From: Candidatus Treponema merdequi
GTDB taxonomy: Bacteria; Spirochaetota; Spirochaetia; Treponematales; Treponemataceae
Assembly (NCBI GenBank): GCA_018064525.1
Contig: JAGHVB010000040.1
Span: forward strand, 33,669-97,668
Reading direction: 5' to 3'
DNA length: 64,000 nt
Of the stretch, positions 16,966 to 25,977 are shown piece by piece. The notes below the pieces were generated by a model that worked only from the letters and a program-made list of their open reading frames with translations, did not search any database and was not told the origin of the DNA. Each line of letters starts with the position of its first letter. Position 1 is the stretch's first letter. The position numbers and the translations under genes are program-made.

Positions 16966-18138
16966 TTATAAATCTTCTATATCGTCATCATAATCAGATG
17001 AAAAAATTCCAGATTTTTGCGGAGTAACAGGTTTTTCCTGTTTTACCGGTTTTGAATTCTGATTCTGTTTTTCTGAATTTTTCTTTGCACCTGAATTTCT
17101 TTTTCCTTTTAAATTTTTCTGTTGTTTTAATCTTTCTCTTTGATTGATTTCTTTCTGAACATCATCTAATGCAGCGTAAGCATCTGATGAAGGAGAAATT
17201 GAAATTAATGTATTAAGCTGGTCACGGGCTTTTTCATATTCGTGAAGTGTTACAAGAACGATTGCCGAGTTGTAGAGTGCTTCAGGATAGCGGAATTCGT
17301 TATAAAGAGATTCGAATAGTTTTTGAGATTCTTTTAAAAGGCCTTTCTTTGCGAGCTGGTTGGCGGTTTTCATCTGTTCATTTTTTGTTTTGTCTTTTAA
17401 CAGAGTGTAAGTTTTTGTTACGTAATATGGCTGAATCTGGCGTAATATCTGTGAAGAAATTGACTGAAGCTGATATTTTACACATTCAAGTGCGGATTCT
17501 ACCTGATAAGATTTATCTGCATTTGAAGAAGTTTTATGAACATGTTCTGTCTGAACAGAAGTTATTCTGTTTGTATCTGCATCAATGATCTTGTAATAAA
17601 CATCGAAAGAAACTTCGCGGTAAAATTTCAGAACTTTTCTTTTTTCTTTTTTACGTACAATTTCGCCATCTTCGAAAACTTTAACTTCTACATATTCAAA
17701 ATCGTAAGTTTTATTGATGTCATTTTTAAAATTAGAAATATTTCCTGTCAGATAGACATCACATGGAATAGCTGTTCCGGAAGTGATTGCGCTCTGTACG
17801 GCAGAAGATGGAACAAGCTTCATATAATTAGATTGTGAAAAGGAACTTTCAATTTCTCTTGTTAGATAATCTGCAATTTCTACCTGATCTGTAAGTTTTC
17901 CGTGAGTAATATTGTGACCTGTTGCGATGCTTGCAAATAAATCAATTACGGAAACAGTGATGTCTATTCCTTTTTCAAAATCGCCTGCACTTGTCTGAAA
18001 TGGAATGATAGAAAGTTCTTCTGCCCCATTTAAATCAAGTTCTGCCGGCCGTTCAATAGTTGTTCTGACTGTTGTCGCACAGCTGAAAAATATGCTCATA
18101 AAAAGTATGAAAGATAATGATTTATAAAAAAATTTCAT
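16966..18138 (-). CDS. Treponemal lipoprotein with C-terminal tetratricopeptide repeats
   Basis: 390 aa. The N-terminus MKFFYKSLSFILFMSIFFSC has a lipobox (FFSC), so it should be lipid-anchored outside the inner membrane. Residues ~30-260 have the alternating pattern of a CsgG/LpoB-like periplasmic fold (LSIIPFQTSAGDF, EIESSFSQSNYMKLVPSSAVQSA, DVYLTGNISNF). Residues ~270-335 look like TPR helices (AKKGLLKESQKLFESLYNEF, ALYNSAIVLVTLHEYEKA). The tail is Lys/Gln-rich and low in complexity with an acidic end. The exact role is unknown; envelope assembly or surface display is possible. Confidence 0.75.
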   Translation of the reverse strand: MKFFYKSLSFILFMSIFFSCATTVRTTIERPAELDLNGAEELSIIPFQTSAGDFEKGIDITVSVIDLFASIATGHNITHGKLTDQVEIADYLTREIESSFSQSNYMKLVPSSAVQSAITSGTAIPCDVYLTGNISNFKNDINKTYDFEYVEVKVFEDGEIVRKKEKRKVLKFYREVSFDVYYKIIDADTNRITSVQTEHVHKTSSNADKSYQVESALECVKYQLQSISSQILRQIQPYYVTKTYTLLKDKTKNEQMKTANQLAKKGLLKESQKLFESLYNEFRYPEALYNSAIVLVTLHEYEKARDQLNTLISISPSSDAYAALDDVQKEINQRERLKQQKNLKGKRNSGAKKNSEKQNQNSKPVKQEKPVTPQKSGIFSSDYDDDIEDL

Positions 18139-18232
18139 GTTGTTCCTCTTTATTGAATTATACAGGTTAAGAATTGGAAATTCAAATTAAAAAAAATTAT
18201 TTCGGATTTAGTTTTTATTTAATTGAGAATCT

Positions 18233-19957
18233 TTATCCGAGTTTTTCAATTTTTCTATGAAGCTCGAGTATTCGTGTATGAATGTAATGATCAATAGTTG
18301 TCTTTTCCAGAATTCCAAGAGGCTCTCCATTATCTCCGACAATTGCGATTGCCTGACTGTCCTGTTTTTCAAAAAGTTCATACGCTTCTGGTAATGTTGT
18401 ATGAGGATTGCAGCAGACTCCCGGGGCATCCATTATGTCCATTGCGAGAAGGCTTTCTGCAAGTTCTCCAATCTGTAAAACTTCTTTCAGATGTTCAAGA
18501 GAAATAATTCCTGCAAGTTTATTTTCACTTTTGACAACATAATTTAAATTCTGCTGTCTGCTGAAGGAATCAAGAATTTCTTTAATAGTTGTTACATCAG
18601 AAACGATTGCCGGAGATTTTTCATTACAGATTTTCAGGTTTCCCCACATAACATCTTTTACAAGTGTATTTTTTTTGATGTCATCCTCTGTAATGTTAAG
18701 ACCACATTCGCCTGCTTTTGTTACGCCGTGTTTAACAAAAACAGGGCCGAGCAGTTGAACTATGAAAGTTGTTGCAGTGATGATTAAAAGTATCTGAGGT
18801 CCGATTGAATCTGGAAAATCATTTCCGGCGGCAATTGATAAACCTATTGCAACTCCGGCTTGTGATAAAAGACAGTAGGGGAGATATTTTTTTACAGTTT
18901 CCGGAGCGTGCGTAATCCATGCACCAATTTTTGCTCCGATTGTTTTTCCAAAAGTTCTTCCAAAAACATAAAGCAATGCAATTATTCCCAGGTAAGGAGT
19001 AATAATCCAGATGTCGAGTTTAGCGCCTACTAAAACGAAAAATAAAACATAAACTGGAGGAGTAAACTTTGTTGTTAAATCAAATACAGGTTTTGTTTTT
19101 GATGGCGCAAAATTGACCATAAAAAATCCGAGTGACATTGCGGAAAGAATATTGTCGAATCCAAATATGATGCACGTGCCTGTGCAGAGAAAAAGGCATC
19201 CCAGAGAAAAAGAAAGAATTCTTCCTTCGTCTTTCATAACATGGCGTACGATTAAACTTAAAAGAAATCCAAATGCACTGCCTATTGCTATGGAACCGAA
19301 AATATCGCGTGCAATTGAAATAAGCTGGGCAGCAAGTGAAAGCTGTTTTCCTCCGAGAAGGGAAGAAGCAATTGTAGAAGCGACTGCATACAAAATAAGT
19401 GCGACCGCATCATCCATAGCAACGATTCCGTAAACTGTTGTCGTAAGAGGTCCTCGTGTTCTGTATTCAACAAGAACATCAGTTGTTGCAGCAGGCGCAG
19501 TAGCCGAACAGATGGCACCAAGCACAAGTCCCATTGCAAGAGAAACAAAAAGGTTATTCGTTACAGCGTAAGAAACTGCAGTAACAATTCCGCCAACAAT
19601 AAAAAAAGGAGTGATCGATTCAAAAAGCAGAATACCGATAAACTGTTTTCCGTATTTTTTCAAAACCGAAAGCTTAAGTTCGCCGCCAATTAAAAAACCG
19701 ATTAATGAAAGTGCGATAGTACTTATCGGATTAAGAGCAGCAATCGTTTCTTTACTCAAAAGCTGAAGTCCCGAAGAACCGATGATAATTCCGATTACAA
19801 TATAACCGACAACCTGTGGTATTTTTAATTTTTGAAATAAGCGTCCACCGATTGCACCAAAGAACATAATAATACCAAGAAGAAGAACAATTTGAGTTCC
19901 CTGCAGAGAATAAAAGTGCATAAAATCGGGCAGAACTTTTGAAAAAGGACCGTTCAT
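18233..19957 (-). CDS. CPA2-type cation/proton antiporter with CBS domains
   Basis: 574 aa. Residues 1-~400 hold about twelve membrane segments of the KefB/NapA-type monovalent cation:proton antiporter (RLFQKLKIPQVVGYIVIGII, the SATAPAATTDVL segment before GIVAMDDAVALILYA, VGAKLDI). The DD-type motif in VAMDDAVA fits the ion-binding aspartates. Residues ~430-570 form a tandem CBS pair (DVTTIKEILDSFSRQQNLNYVV..., PHTTLPEAYELFEKQDSQAIAIV), which usually bind adenine nucleotides to gate the transporter. It is upstream of the lipoprotein on the minus strand. Confidence 0.9.
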   Translation of the reverse strand: MNGPFSKVLPDFMHFYSLQGTQIVLLLGIIMFFGAIGGRLFQKLKIPQVVGYIVIGIIIGSSGLQLLSKETIAALNPISTIALSLIGFLIGGELKLSVLKKYGKQFIGILLFESITPFFIVGGIVTAVSYAVTNNLFVSLAMGLVLGAICSATAPAATTDVLVEYRTRGPLTTTVYGIVAMDDAVALILYAVASTIASSLLGGKQLSLAAQLISIARDIFGSIAIGSAFGFLLSLIVRHVMKDEGRILSFSLGCLFLCTGTCIIFGFDNILSAMSLGFFMVNFAPSKTKPVFDLTTKFTPPVYVLFFVLVGAKLDIWIITPYLGIIALLYVFGRTFGKTIGAKIGAWITHAPETVKKYLPYCLLSQAGVAIGLSIAAGNDFPDSIGPQILLIITATTFIVQLLGPVFVKHGVTKAGECGLNITEDDIKKNTLVKDVMWGNLKICNEKSPAIVSDVTTIKEILDSFSRQQNLNYVVKSENKLAGIISLEHLKEVLQIGELAESLLAMDIMDAPGVCCNPHTTLPEAYELFEKQDSQAIAIVGDNGEPLGILEKTTIDHYIHTRILELHRKIEKLG

Positions 19958-19997
19958 AAAAACCTCAGAAAGCAGATAGAAAATATATTTCCGAATG

Positions 19998-22199
19998 TTA
20001 CATCATTTCGTCGATAATGTCACAAGGATTTTTTTCATAGTAAAGCCAGGCATAGATTGCTGCACTTGAGATGACTTTTCTTCCGTAATTTCTTGTTTCA
20101 TTAAATGGAATTGTTTCAAGAAATAAGTCCGAAGGAAGGTCTTTAAAAAGTCCCAGCCCGGCTTTAGAATATTTTAACCATTTTTTAACTCTTGTAAGTC
20201 CTGCATTGTATGCAAAGAGAGCAAGAATATCAGAATCAAGTCTTTGAACAAGAGTTGAATAATAGTAAGTTCCAATTTGGATATTTGTTTTTGGATCAGT
20301 AATGTCTGCGTCAGTAATTTTTAATTTATCTGCACAGTCCTGAAAAGTAGTTTCCATCAGTTGAGTAAGTCCAAGAGCTCCGACATTACTTTCTACAACG
20401 GGATTGAAAAAACTTTCGGTACGGATAAGACCGAGCATATCGTATTCATCAACGCCAAATTCTTTTGCACTGTGTGAAATTTCTTTTGAAAAGTTTTTAG
20501 GATATGAAAGTTCAAATATTTTTTTATTAAGTCTTGAATTATCGAGGTTTGAAGTTTTTGATATCATATGAAGACTTCGATAGTAATTATTATTTAAACT
20601 GTTTCCGCACGAGCGTAAAAATTCTGAAACGTAAGTAATTGTTTCAAGACTGAAAGTTTTTTTATTGATTGTATAAAAATACTGCCATTCAGGATAAATC
20701 AATTCTTCAAAACCAAAATCTGCATAACCCTGTAAAAGAATTTCAGCTTCGTAATCATTTTCTGCACTTTGAGCAACAGCGGGAGTAAAAATGTTTTTTT
20801 CTATTTCTTCAATCTGAAGACCGAGATGTTTTGCAGAAAGAAGTCTGTAATAAATATCTGTTCCTGCATTTAATTCAAACGATTTAATAAATGCATTTTT
20901 AATATCTTCTTCCGATCCATGCAGGTAATTAAGTTCCATCAGTCTTCCTGTAAGATATGAAAATCTGGAAGCAGTTGCGTTATCTGCATGTCCTTCGATG
21001 ATGTTATAAATTTTTGGAAAGAGCTGCCACTTTGCATTTGTAAATAAGAGGAGTGAAAGAGTATCAAGTAAATCAGAAAAGTAATATGGATCGTGCCATG
21101 TTCCGCAGTATTTTTCGAGACAGTCAATACAAGCTTCGGTAGAAAGTGCCAGTCTTGAATTAAGTAAAAACCAGAGCGCCATATCATAATCAGAATCAGT
21201 TTTACTTATGTTCATCGCTTCTAAATATGCTTTTTCTGCGTTTGAATAATAAACTCCTGACTTGGTAAAAATTCTTCCTGCATAAATGAGGGCATAATAT
21301 TTAATATTCTCATTCATGGCATGAGGTGATCTGCTCAGTTCAAGAAAAAAGTTTCCGTTCTGAAGATATTTTTTACTGACATTGAAATAAGTTTTACCAA
21401 TATCTGCGACAAGAAATTCTGATAAGGGAATAATCTGCTGCGAAATGCAATATTGTTTTACATTGTTCAGCATATCGTATGCTTCAGAAAAATTATTGCA
21501 GTAGCAGAAAATTCTGAATTTCAGAATATAAGTCATTATGTTGTAAAAATATTCTGGAGAATCAGTATTTAAAATATCATTTTCAAAAATGTCAGGTGAA
21601 TTTTCTTTATCCTGTTCAACTGGTTCAATAACTTCAATTTCTGCAGAGTCTTTTGCAGAATTATCTGCAAGATATTCGTTATAAAAATCCAGATGATCAT
21701 CAGTAAGTTTTCTTGAGGTAAACCATCTGCATGTTGCAAGATTTAGGCGTGAGTCACATTTTTCGTGCATTGCAATAAGACGCATTTTTGCAAGTTCATT
21801 CGGACATTTTGAAAGGTCGACTGAATTTGTTTCTTCGATCAAAACAGAATATTCTTTATTTTCAAAAAATATTTTGCAGGCAAAAAGAAGAGCTGCATCA
21901 TCGCTGTAGATTTTGAGATACTCTTTTGCGCCTTCAATTTGCTGAAGAATATTACCGAGCTTTATTTTCTGTTCAAGACTTCGTCTTTTAACATATTTTG
22001 TTCCCTGTGCGATTGACTTGTTAAAATGTCGTAATGCTTTTTTTGTATCGTTTTCGTTTACAGCTTTTAAACCGATAAAATAATCTGTATCTGGTCCGTA
22101 CTTTTTTTGTAACGAATTGTCAGCATTTGAATTAGAATTACAACCTAAAAAAAGCGTTGTAAAAATAAAACACGCTGAGAGGCACTTTTTTATATTCAT
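19998..22199 (-). CDS. Lytic transglycosylase lipoprotein (SLT type)
   Basis: 733 aa. The N-terminus has a lipobox (LFLGC, Cys20), so it is a lipoprotein. Residues ~30-550 are helical repeats like the superhelical domain of Slt70-type enzymes. The C-terminal ~150 residues are the SLT domain: LIRTESFFNPVVESNVGALG with catalytic Glu, LTQLMETTF, IQIGTYYYSTL, and LALFAYNAGLTRVKKWL. It cleaves peptidoglycan to 1,6-anhydromuropeptides in the periplasm. It lies 15 bp downstream of the LysM protein gene on the minus strand, so two cell-wall-related genes probably share a transcript. Confidence 0.92.
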   Translation of the reverse strand: MNIKKCLSACFIFTTLFLGCNSNSNADNSLQKKYGPDTDYFIGLKAVNENDTKKALRHFNKSIAQGTKYVKRRSLEQKIKLGNILQQIEGAKEYLKIYSDDAALLFACKIFFENKEYSVLIEETNSVDLSKCPNELAKMRLIAMHEKCDSRLNLATCRWFTSRKLTDDHLDFYNEYLADNSAKDSAEIEVIEPVEQDKENSPDIFENDILNTDSPEYFYNIMTYILKFRIFCYCNNFSEAYDMLNNVKQYCISQQIIPLSEFLVADIGKTYFNVSKKYLQNGNFFLELSRSPHAMNENIKYYALIYAGRIFTKSGVYYSNAEKAYLEAMNISKTDSDYDMALWFLLNSRLALSTEACIDCLEKYCGTWHDPYYFSDLLDTLSLLLFTNAKWQLFPKIYNIIEGHADNATASRFSYLTGRLMELNYLHGSEEDIKNAFIKSFELNAGTDIYYRLLSAKHLGLQIEEIEKNIFTPAVAQSAENDYEAEILLQGYADFGFEELIYPEWQYFYTINKKTFSLETITYVSEFLRSCGNSLNNNYYRSLHMISKTSNLDNSRLNKKIFELSYPKNFSKEISHSAKEFGVDEYDMLGLIRTESFFNPVVESNVGALGLTQLMETTFQDCADKLKITDADITDPKTNIQIGTYYYSTLVQRLDSDILALFAYNAGLTRVKKWLKYSKAGLGLFKDLPSDLFLETIPFNETRNYGRKVISSAAIYAWLYYEKNPCDIIDEMM

Positions 22200-22214
22200 A
22201 AATTAAACTCTGGT

Positions 22215-23393
22215 TTATTCAGCAGGAATTATGATTTTTGTTCCAGAAATAATATGGTCTGGATTTTTAATTCCATTATATTTTGCAATCTTAGGGTATT
22301 TCCACGGATTGTTGTAATAGGTTTTTGAAATGTCCCAAAGTGTATCACCCCATTTAATTTTGTAGGTGATATTTTTTGAAGCAGGAGCTTTAGCCTTTGG
22401 AGCTTCCGGAACAACTTCTGCTGCCGGTGCTACAACAATTTCATTTTCTTTTGCTTCATATTTAGAACTTTCTTTTACTTCTGAATTTTCAACAACTGTT
22501 TCTGTTTTAGTCTGTGGTTCAGAATTGTTTGCGCATTTCTTTTTTGAAATTAAAAGAATTGTCAAAATAACGGCAATTACACAGATAACTGCACAGATGA
22601 TACAAATCAAAACAGGAACTTTTGCTTTTTTAATTGAATCTGTTTCGGAATCAGAAGCAGCATGACCTTCTTTTGTTTCTTCATCAAGAATGTCAGAAAA
22701 ATCAAGTCCTGCATTTGAAGAAGTTGTTTCTGCCGGAGTGTCTGAAAAACTCATTTCAGAAGCCGGCTCGTCAAAAGAGATTTCCGAATTAACATCGCTG
22801 TCAGAAGCCGGTTCGTCAAAAGAAATTTCTGAATTGAAATCATTTTCAGAAATTGTTTTGTCTGATGAATCTTCTTCTACAATTGAGTCGAACTGAAGTG
22901 AATTAGGATCAAATGCGATATCTTCGTCAGATTCGAAAGTTTCCTGTTCTGTATTTGAATTAAGGCTTGCGTCTAAATCAAAGTCATCATCTGAATTAAA
23001 ATCTGCAGGTAAGTCGCTGTCTGTTGCCATTGTTACATCAGAAGTTTCCCCTCTCTGCTCAAGAGTTCTTGAAACAAGACTTACGGTTGTAGAAGAGTCT
23101 TTACCAGTTTCCGGATCATGAAGTTCTGCAATAAGTTCATTGTTTTCATCAAGTGAAACATCAAGTGCAATATCAGGTTCGCCATTAGGATGTTTTTTCA
23201 GGTTTTTGATTTCGAGAGTATCAACATATTCAGCGTCATCCATAGTTCCACTTTCTGAACGGTATAAATCAACCTGAACAGTAGTCTGATCATCTTTTAC
23301 AGTTGTTAAGTTTAATTCTTTTTTGTCTGCTGTTCCTTCTGTTAAAACAGGATAGAAAGTTCCGTCAGCAAGTTTAATACCAATTGTTTTCAT
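22215..23393 (-). CDS. Hsp70-substrate-domain-like / TM / LysM protein
   Basis: 392 aa with an unusual architecture. Residues 1-~115 resemble the beta-sandwich substrate-binding domain of DnaK/Hsp70: LADGTFYPVLTEG, LTTVKDDQTTVQVDLYRSE, HPNGEPDIALDVSLDENNEL and LHDPETGK follow the DnaK order. Residues ~120-245 are an acidic Ser/Asp/Glu linker with repeats (SEISFDEPASD/SEISFDEPASE). A single TM segment (VPVLICIICAVICVIAVILT) precedes a C-terminal LysM domain (KIKWGDTLWDISKTYYNNPW...IISGTKIIIP). This predicts a cytoplasmic chaperone-like head and a periplasmic peptidoglycan-binding tail. It is encoded just before the lytic transglycosylase. Confidence 0.8.
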   Translation of the reverse strand: MKTIGIKLADGTFYPVLTEGTADKKELNLTTVKDDQTTVQVDLYRSESGTMDDAEYVDTLEIKNLKKHPNGEPDIALDVSLDENNELIAELHDPETGKDSSTTVSLVSRTLEQRGETSDVTMATDSDLPADFNSDDDFDLDASLNSNTEQETFESDEDIAFDPNSLQFDSIVEEDSSDKTISENDFNSEISFDEPASDSDVNSEISFDEPASEMSFSDTPAETTSSNAGLDFSDILDEETKEGHAASDSETDSIKKAKVPVLICIICAVICVIAVILTILLISKKKCANNSEPQTKTETVVENSEVKESSKYEAKENEIVVAPAAEVVPEAPKAKAPASKNITYKIKWGDTLWDISKTYYNNPWKYPKIAKYNGIKNPDHIISGTKIIIPAE

Positions 23394-23556
23394 AGAAACA
23401 CTCCCAAAATACTTACATCTATCTATTATCTGTAAAATTTGTTTATTTGTCTAGAATAAAAGTATAATAAATTACCCATAAAGAAAACAAACTAGGGAAA
23501 TGATAATTGGTTCGAATCGGATCTGTTCAGTTTATTTGATTTCAATTTAAAATAAA

Positions 23557-23583
23557 AAAACTCATCTGTAAAAGATGAGTTTT
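23557..23583 (-). terminator. Terminator of the tRNA operon
   Basis: AAACTCATCT (23558-23567) pairs with AGATGAGTTT (23573-23582) around a 5-nt loop, followed on the minus strand by a T-run. It sits directly after the tRNA-Arg gene. Confidence 0.9.
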
Positions 23584-23584
23584 A

Positions 23585-23659
23585 CGAGGCTGACACGATT
23601 CGAACGTGCGACCCTCACCTCCGCAGGGTGATGCTCTAATCCAGCTGAGCTACAGCCTC
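23585..23659 (-). tRNA. tRNA-Arg, anticodon GCG
   Basis: Full cloverleaf on the minus strand: acceptor GAGGCTG/CAGCCTC, D stem GCTC/GAGC, anticodon stem TCACC/GGTGA with loop CTGCGGA, T arm GCACG-TTCGAAT-CGTGT and discriminator G. The anticodon is GCG, reading CGC/CGU, rather than the more common ACG. CCA is not encoded. It is the last of three tRNA genes before a terminator. Confidence 0.93.
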
Positions 23660-23687
23660 AAATACAGGCCACGTTCTGCGGGCCTTA

Positions 23688-23772
23688 CGGAAGCGACAGG
23701 AGTTGAACCTGCCCGGCCCGTAAGGAACCGACGGATTAGCAATCCGTTGTATTACCGCTCTACCACGCTTCC
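23688..23772 (-). tRNA. tRNA-Ser, anticodon GCT
   Basis: Acceptor GGAAGCG/CGCTTCC, anticodon arm ACGGATT-GCT-AATCCGT and a long class II variable arm as expected for serine tRNA. T loop GTTCAACTC. The discriminator is G and CCA is not encoded. It reads AGC/AGU codons. Confidence 0.95.
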
Positions 23773-23779
23773 TAATTAG

Positions 23780-23865
23780 CGGAGCGAGAGGGATTCGAAC
23801 CCCCGGTACCCGAAGGTACAACGGTTTTCAAGACCGCCTCAGTACGACCACTTTGATATCGCTCC
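23780..23865 (-). tRNA. tRNA-Ser, anticodon TGA
   Basis: Acceptor GGAGCGA/TCGCTCC, anticodon loop CTTGAAA (TGA, reading UCN-type serine codons), a long variable arm (TGTACCTTCGGGTACC), T loop GTTCGAATC and discriminator G. CCA is not encoded. It is first in the minus-strand tRNA operon. Confidence 0.95.
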
Positions 23866-23919
23866 AAATGTGATATGAATATAACAAAAAAAGATAAACT
23901 TTGTCAATAATAAAAAAAA

Positions 23920-24357
23920 TTATTTATTACCTTTGATATCAGCAACTTTGGTTTTTACATTCCGTTTTTTAGGTGGAATTTTATAATTATCAGAATTCCA
24001 TTCTGACTGGCTGTTTTCGGTTGAACTGTAAAATTCTGTTAATTCCATATAGAGATTAAAACCAAAAGATTCCATATTGTTTCTTAAAATGTTTGTCAGA
24101 TTGTTTATTTTTTTTCTCTTTGAATTATCTAAAAAAAGTTCATTTGGAGTAACTGGAAAAGTATGGAGAATTTTTTCAATTAATTTGAGACTTGCTCCGC
24201 ATTTTCCTCTTTCAATATTGGAAAGGTGAGGAGAAGAAATTTCAAGAAGTTCAGCAAATTTTTCCTGTGAAATATGAAATTTTTTTCGTAGTATGCCAAG
24301 ATTTTTACCTGCAATTATGCTGAGTTCCGTTGGCTTTTCTTTTTCGGTTTTATTCAT
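23920..24357 (-). CDS. XRE-family transcriptional regulator
   Basis: 145 aa. Residues ~14-75 are a Cro/C1-type helix-turn-helix (NLGILRKKFHISQEKFAELLEI, then SPHLSNIERGKCGASLKLIEKI). The C-terminal half (NLTNILRNNMESFGFNLYMELTEFYS...) has no recognised domain and ends in a basic tail. It stands alone between the tRNA operon and the DUF308 gene, with which it is divergent, so it may control that gene or itself. Confidence 0.85.
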   Translation of the reverse strand: MNKTEKEKPTELSIIAGKNLGILRKKFHISQEKFAELLEISSPHLSNIERGKCGASLKLIEKILHTFPVTPNELFLDNSKRKKINNLTNILRNNMESFGFNLYMELTEFYSSTENSQSEWNSDNYKIPPKKRNVKTKVADIKGNK

Positions 24358-24494
24358 AGTACAAATAATTGTAAGTCCAAAATATTCATTTATACATAAT
24401 GTGGCGCAAAAGAAATTCTTTGTAATACAAAAGTAATAAATTTTGACTTTAGAAGTGTTTAGAATTATATTTATTTTTATAAGGAGAAATTTAT

Positions 24495-25043
24495 ATGATA
24501 ACTGTCTATTTAATTCCGGCTTTGACTGCAGTAATCGGTCTTGTTATGCTTTGTTCTGCAGAGGCCATTATCAGTGTTTTCGTAATTGCTCTTGGAGTTT
24601 TTATGCTGATTTCAGGAATTTACTTGCTGTTTACGATGCCTAAATATCTGACAGAAAATTCTTTAAAAATTGGAATTTATGTACGCGGTGGTTTAAGTAT
24701 TATTCTTGGACTTCTCTGTATTATTCTTCCCGTTGGTGTAGTAAATTTTTCATGGAAAGTAATGATGATAATCCTTGGAATTTATGCATTGTGTTCAGCG
24801 GCGCTTGAGATTTTTACTTTTGTCAGAATGACTTGCGGTTCTGAAGAAAAAAAACATTTTGTTATAGAAATAATTGGAACTTTGATCGGTGCAATCGTTT
24901 TGTTCATGCTTCCTTCTAATTTTGGTTTTACATTGATTAGAATTGCAGGTGGAATTTTCATACTTATTGCAATCATTCAGGCAATAAACATCTATCGTAA
25001 CCGCGACATCGTAGAAGAAGATGCTCCAGTAAAAGATGAATGA
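24495..25043 (+). CDS. DUF308 / HdeD-like membrane protein
   Basis: 182 aa with about six membrane helices in three repeated pairs (IPALTAVIGLVMLCSAEAI, VFVIALGVFMLISGIYLLF, GGLSIILGLLCIILPVG, MMIILGIYALCSAALEIF, IIGTLIGAIVLFMLPS, IAGGIFILIAIIQAINIY). The glycine-containing repeat pattern is that of the HdeD/DUF308 family, linked to acid stress in E. coli but of unknown molecular function. It has a good ribosome site (AAGGAG). The stop overlaps the next ATG (ATGA), so it is coupled to the glycosylase-like gene. Confidence 0.85.
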   Translation: MITVYLIPALTAVIGLVMLCSAEAIISVFVIALGVFMLISGIYLLFTMPKYLTENSLKIGIYVRGGLSIILGLLCIILPVGVVNFSWKVMMIILGIYALCSAALEIFTFVRMTCGSEEKKHFVIEIIGTLIGAIVLFMLPSNFGFTLIRIAGGIFILIAIIQAINIYRNRDIVEEDAPVKDE

Positions 25044-25909
25044 TTATGCTTGAATCGCAATGGAAAATTTTTTCTGCATTTAAAAAAGAACTGAAGGAAA
25101 AATGTCTCGAGTGGAACAAATTTGCAGAACAGCTTGTTCCACTTCAAAAAAAAGAAGCTCTCACGGACACTCCTGATTACCCGTTTGAAAATGCAGTCGT
25201 CTATAACACTGCCCTTGATGAACTTACACCGGATTCAGAAATCAAGTTGATTGTAATCGGTGACAATCCGGGAAAATCCGAACAGTTAAACATCAATCAA
25301 AAATATCTCGTAGGTCAGGCAGGAAAACTTGCCGAAGGTTTTTTTCGAAATAATCCGGATCTTAAAATAGATTTTAGAAAAAATGTAATCATTTTAAATA
25401 AGACGCCTGTTCATTCGGCAAAAACAAAGCATCTTGCAAAAATTGAAAAAGCATTAAAACAGACAAATTCCCCGGCATCAGATTTAATACGCGATTCGCA
25501 GATCTGGATGGCTCAGAAAACATCCCGGCTCCACATAGATCTTTTTAATGCCGCCTTCGCAACTTATACTGGTCAGCCTGACATTCCATTCCTCCCGGAA
25601 CTCTGGCTTGTCGGTTATTCGGAATTAAAGCCCCGCGGACTTTTTATTCCATATCGCGACACTCTCGCCCGGATTTATACTGACCAATCTAAATCCGATT
25701 CTGCAACTTATGCCGGTCAGTCTAAGTCCACTGGTTTTTCTACAGATCCATGGTCACATGTTTTTGTTTACCAGCATTTTTCGATGAACTGTTTTACAAA
25801 GGACCTTTCTGATTTTCAAAATTCAAACAAAGACCTTTCACTAAAATCATCTCTCGAAAAACTTGGAACAATTCACAAAGACGAAATCTTTACGCATCTT
25901 GATTTCTAG
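25040..25909 (+). CDS. Uracil-DNA-glycosylase-superfamily protein
   Basis: 289 aa. LIVIGDNPGKSEQ followed by VGQAGKLAEGFF matches the N-terminal active-site region of family 4/5-type UDGs, with NPG in place of the usual APG. NVIILNKTPVHSAKTKHL fits the second conserved region, and HVFVYQHFSMNCF near the end could supply the active-site His. It may remove damaged bases or act on another nucleic-acid substrate. Residues ~216-238 hold a short imperfect duplication (YTDQSKS and YAGQSKS). It is translationally coupled to the DUF308 gene. Confidence 0.7.
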   Translation: MIMLESQWKIFSAFKKELKEKCLEWNKFAEQLVPLQKKEALTDTPDYPFENAVVYNTALDELTPDSEIKLIVIGDNPGKSEQLNINQKYLVGQAGKLAEGFFRNNPDLKIDFRKNVIILNKTPVHSAKTKHLAKIEKALKQTNSPASDLIRDSQIWMAQKTSRLHIDLFNAAFATYTGQPDIPFLPELWLVGYSELKPRGLFIPYRDTLARIYTDQSKSDSATYAGQSKSTGFSTDPWSHVFVYQHFSMNCFTKDLSDFQNSNKDLSLKSSLEKLGTIHKDEIFTHLDF

Positions 25910-25977
25910 ACTTTTGAAAACAATATTTTTCTCATACTGAATTGAAAACAATTATAATTTTCAATACAATTATCGTT

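Noticed and set aside
23507..23525. T-loop-like GGTTCGAATCGG outside the tRNA genes, as a possible att site
   Set aside because: Too short and palindromic (TTCGAA); no integrase or second copy flanking a gene block.
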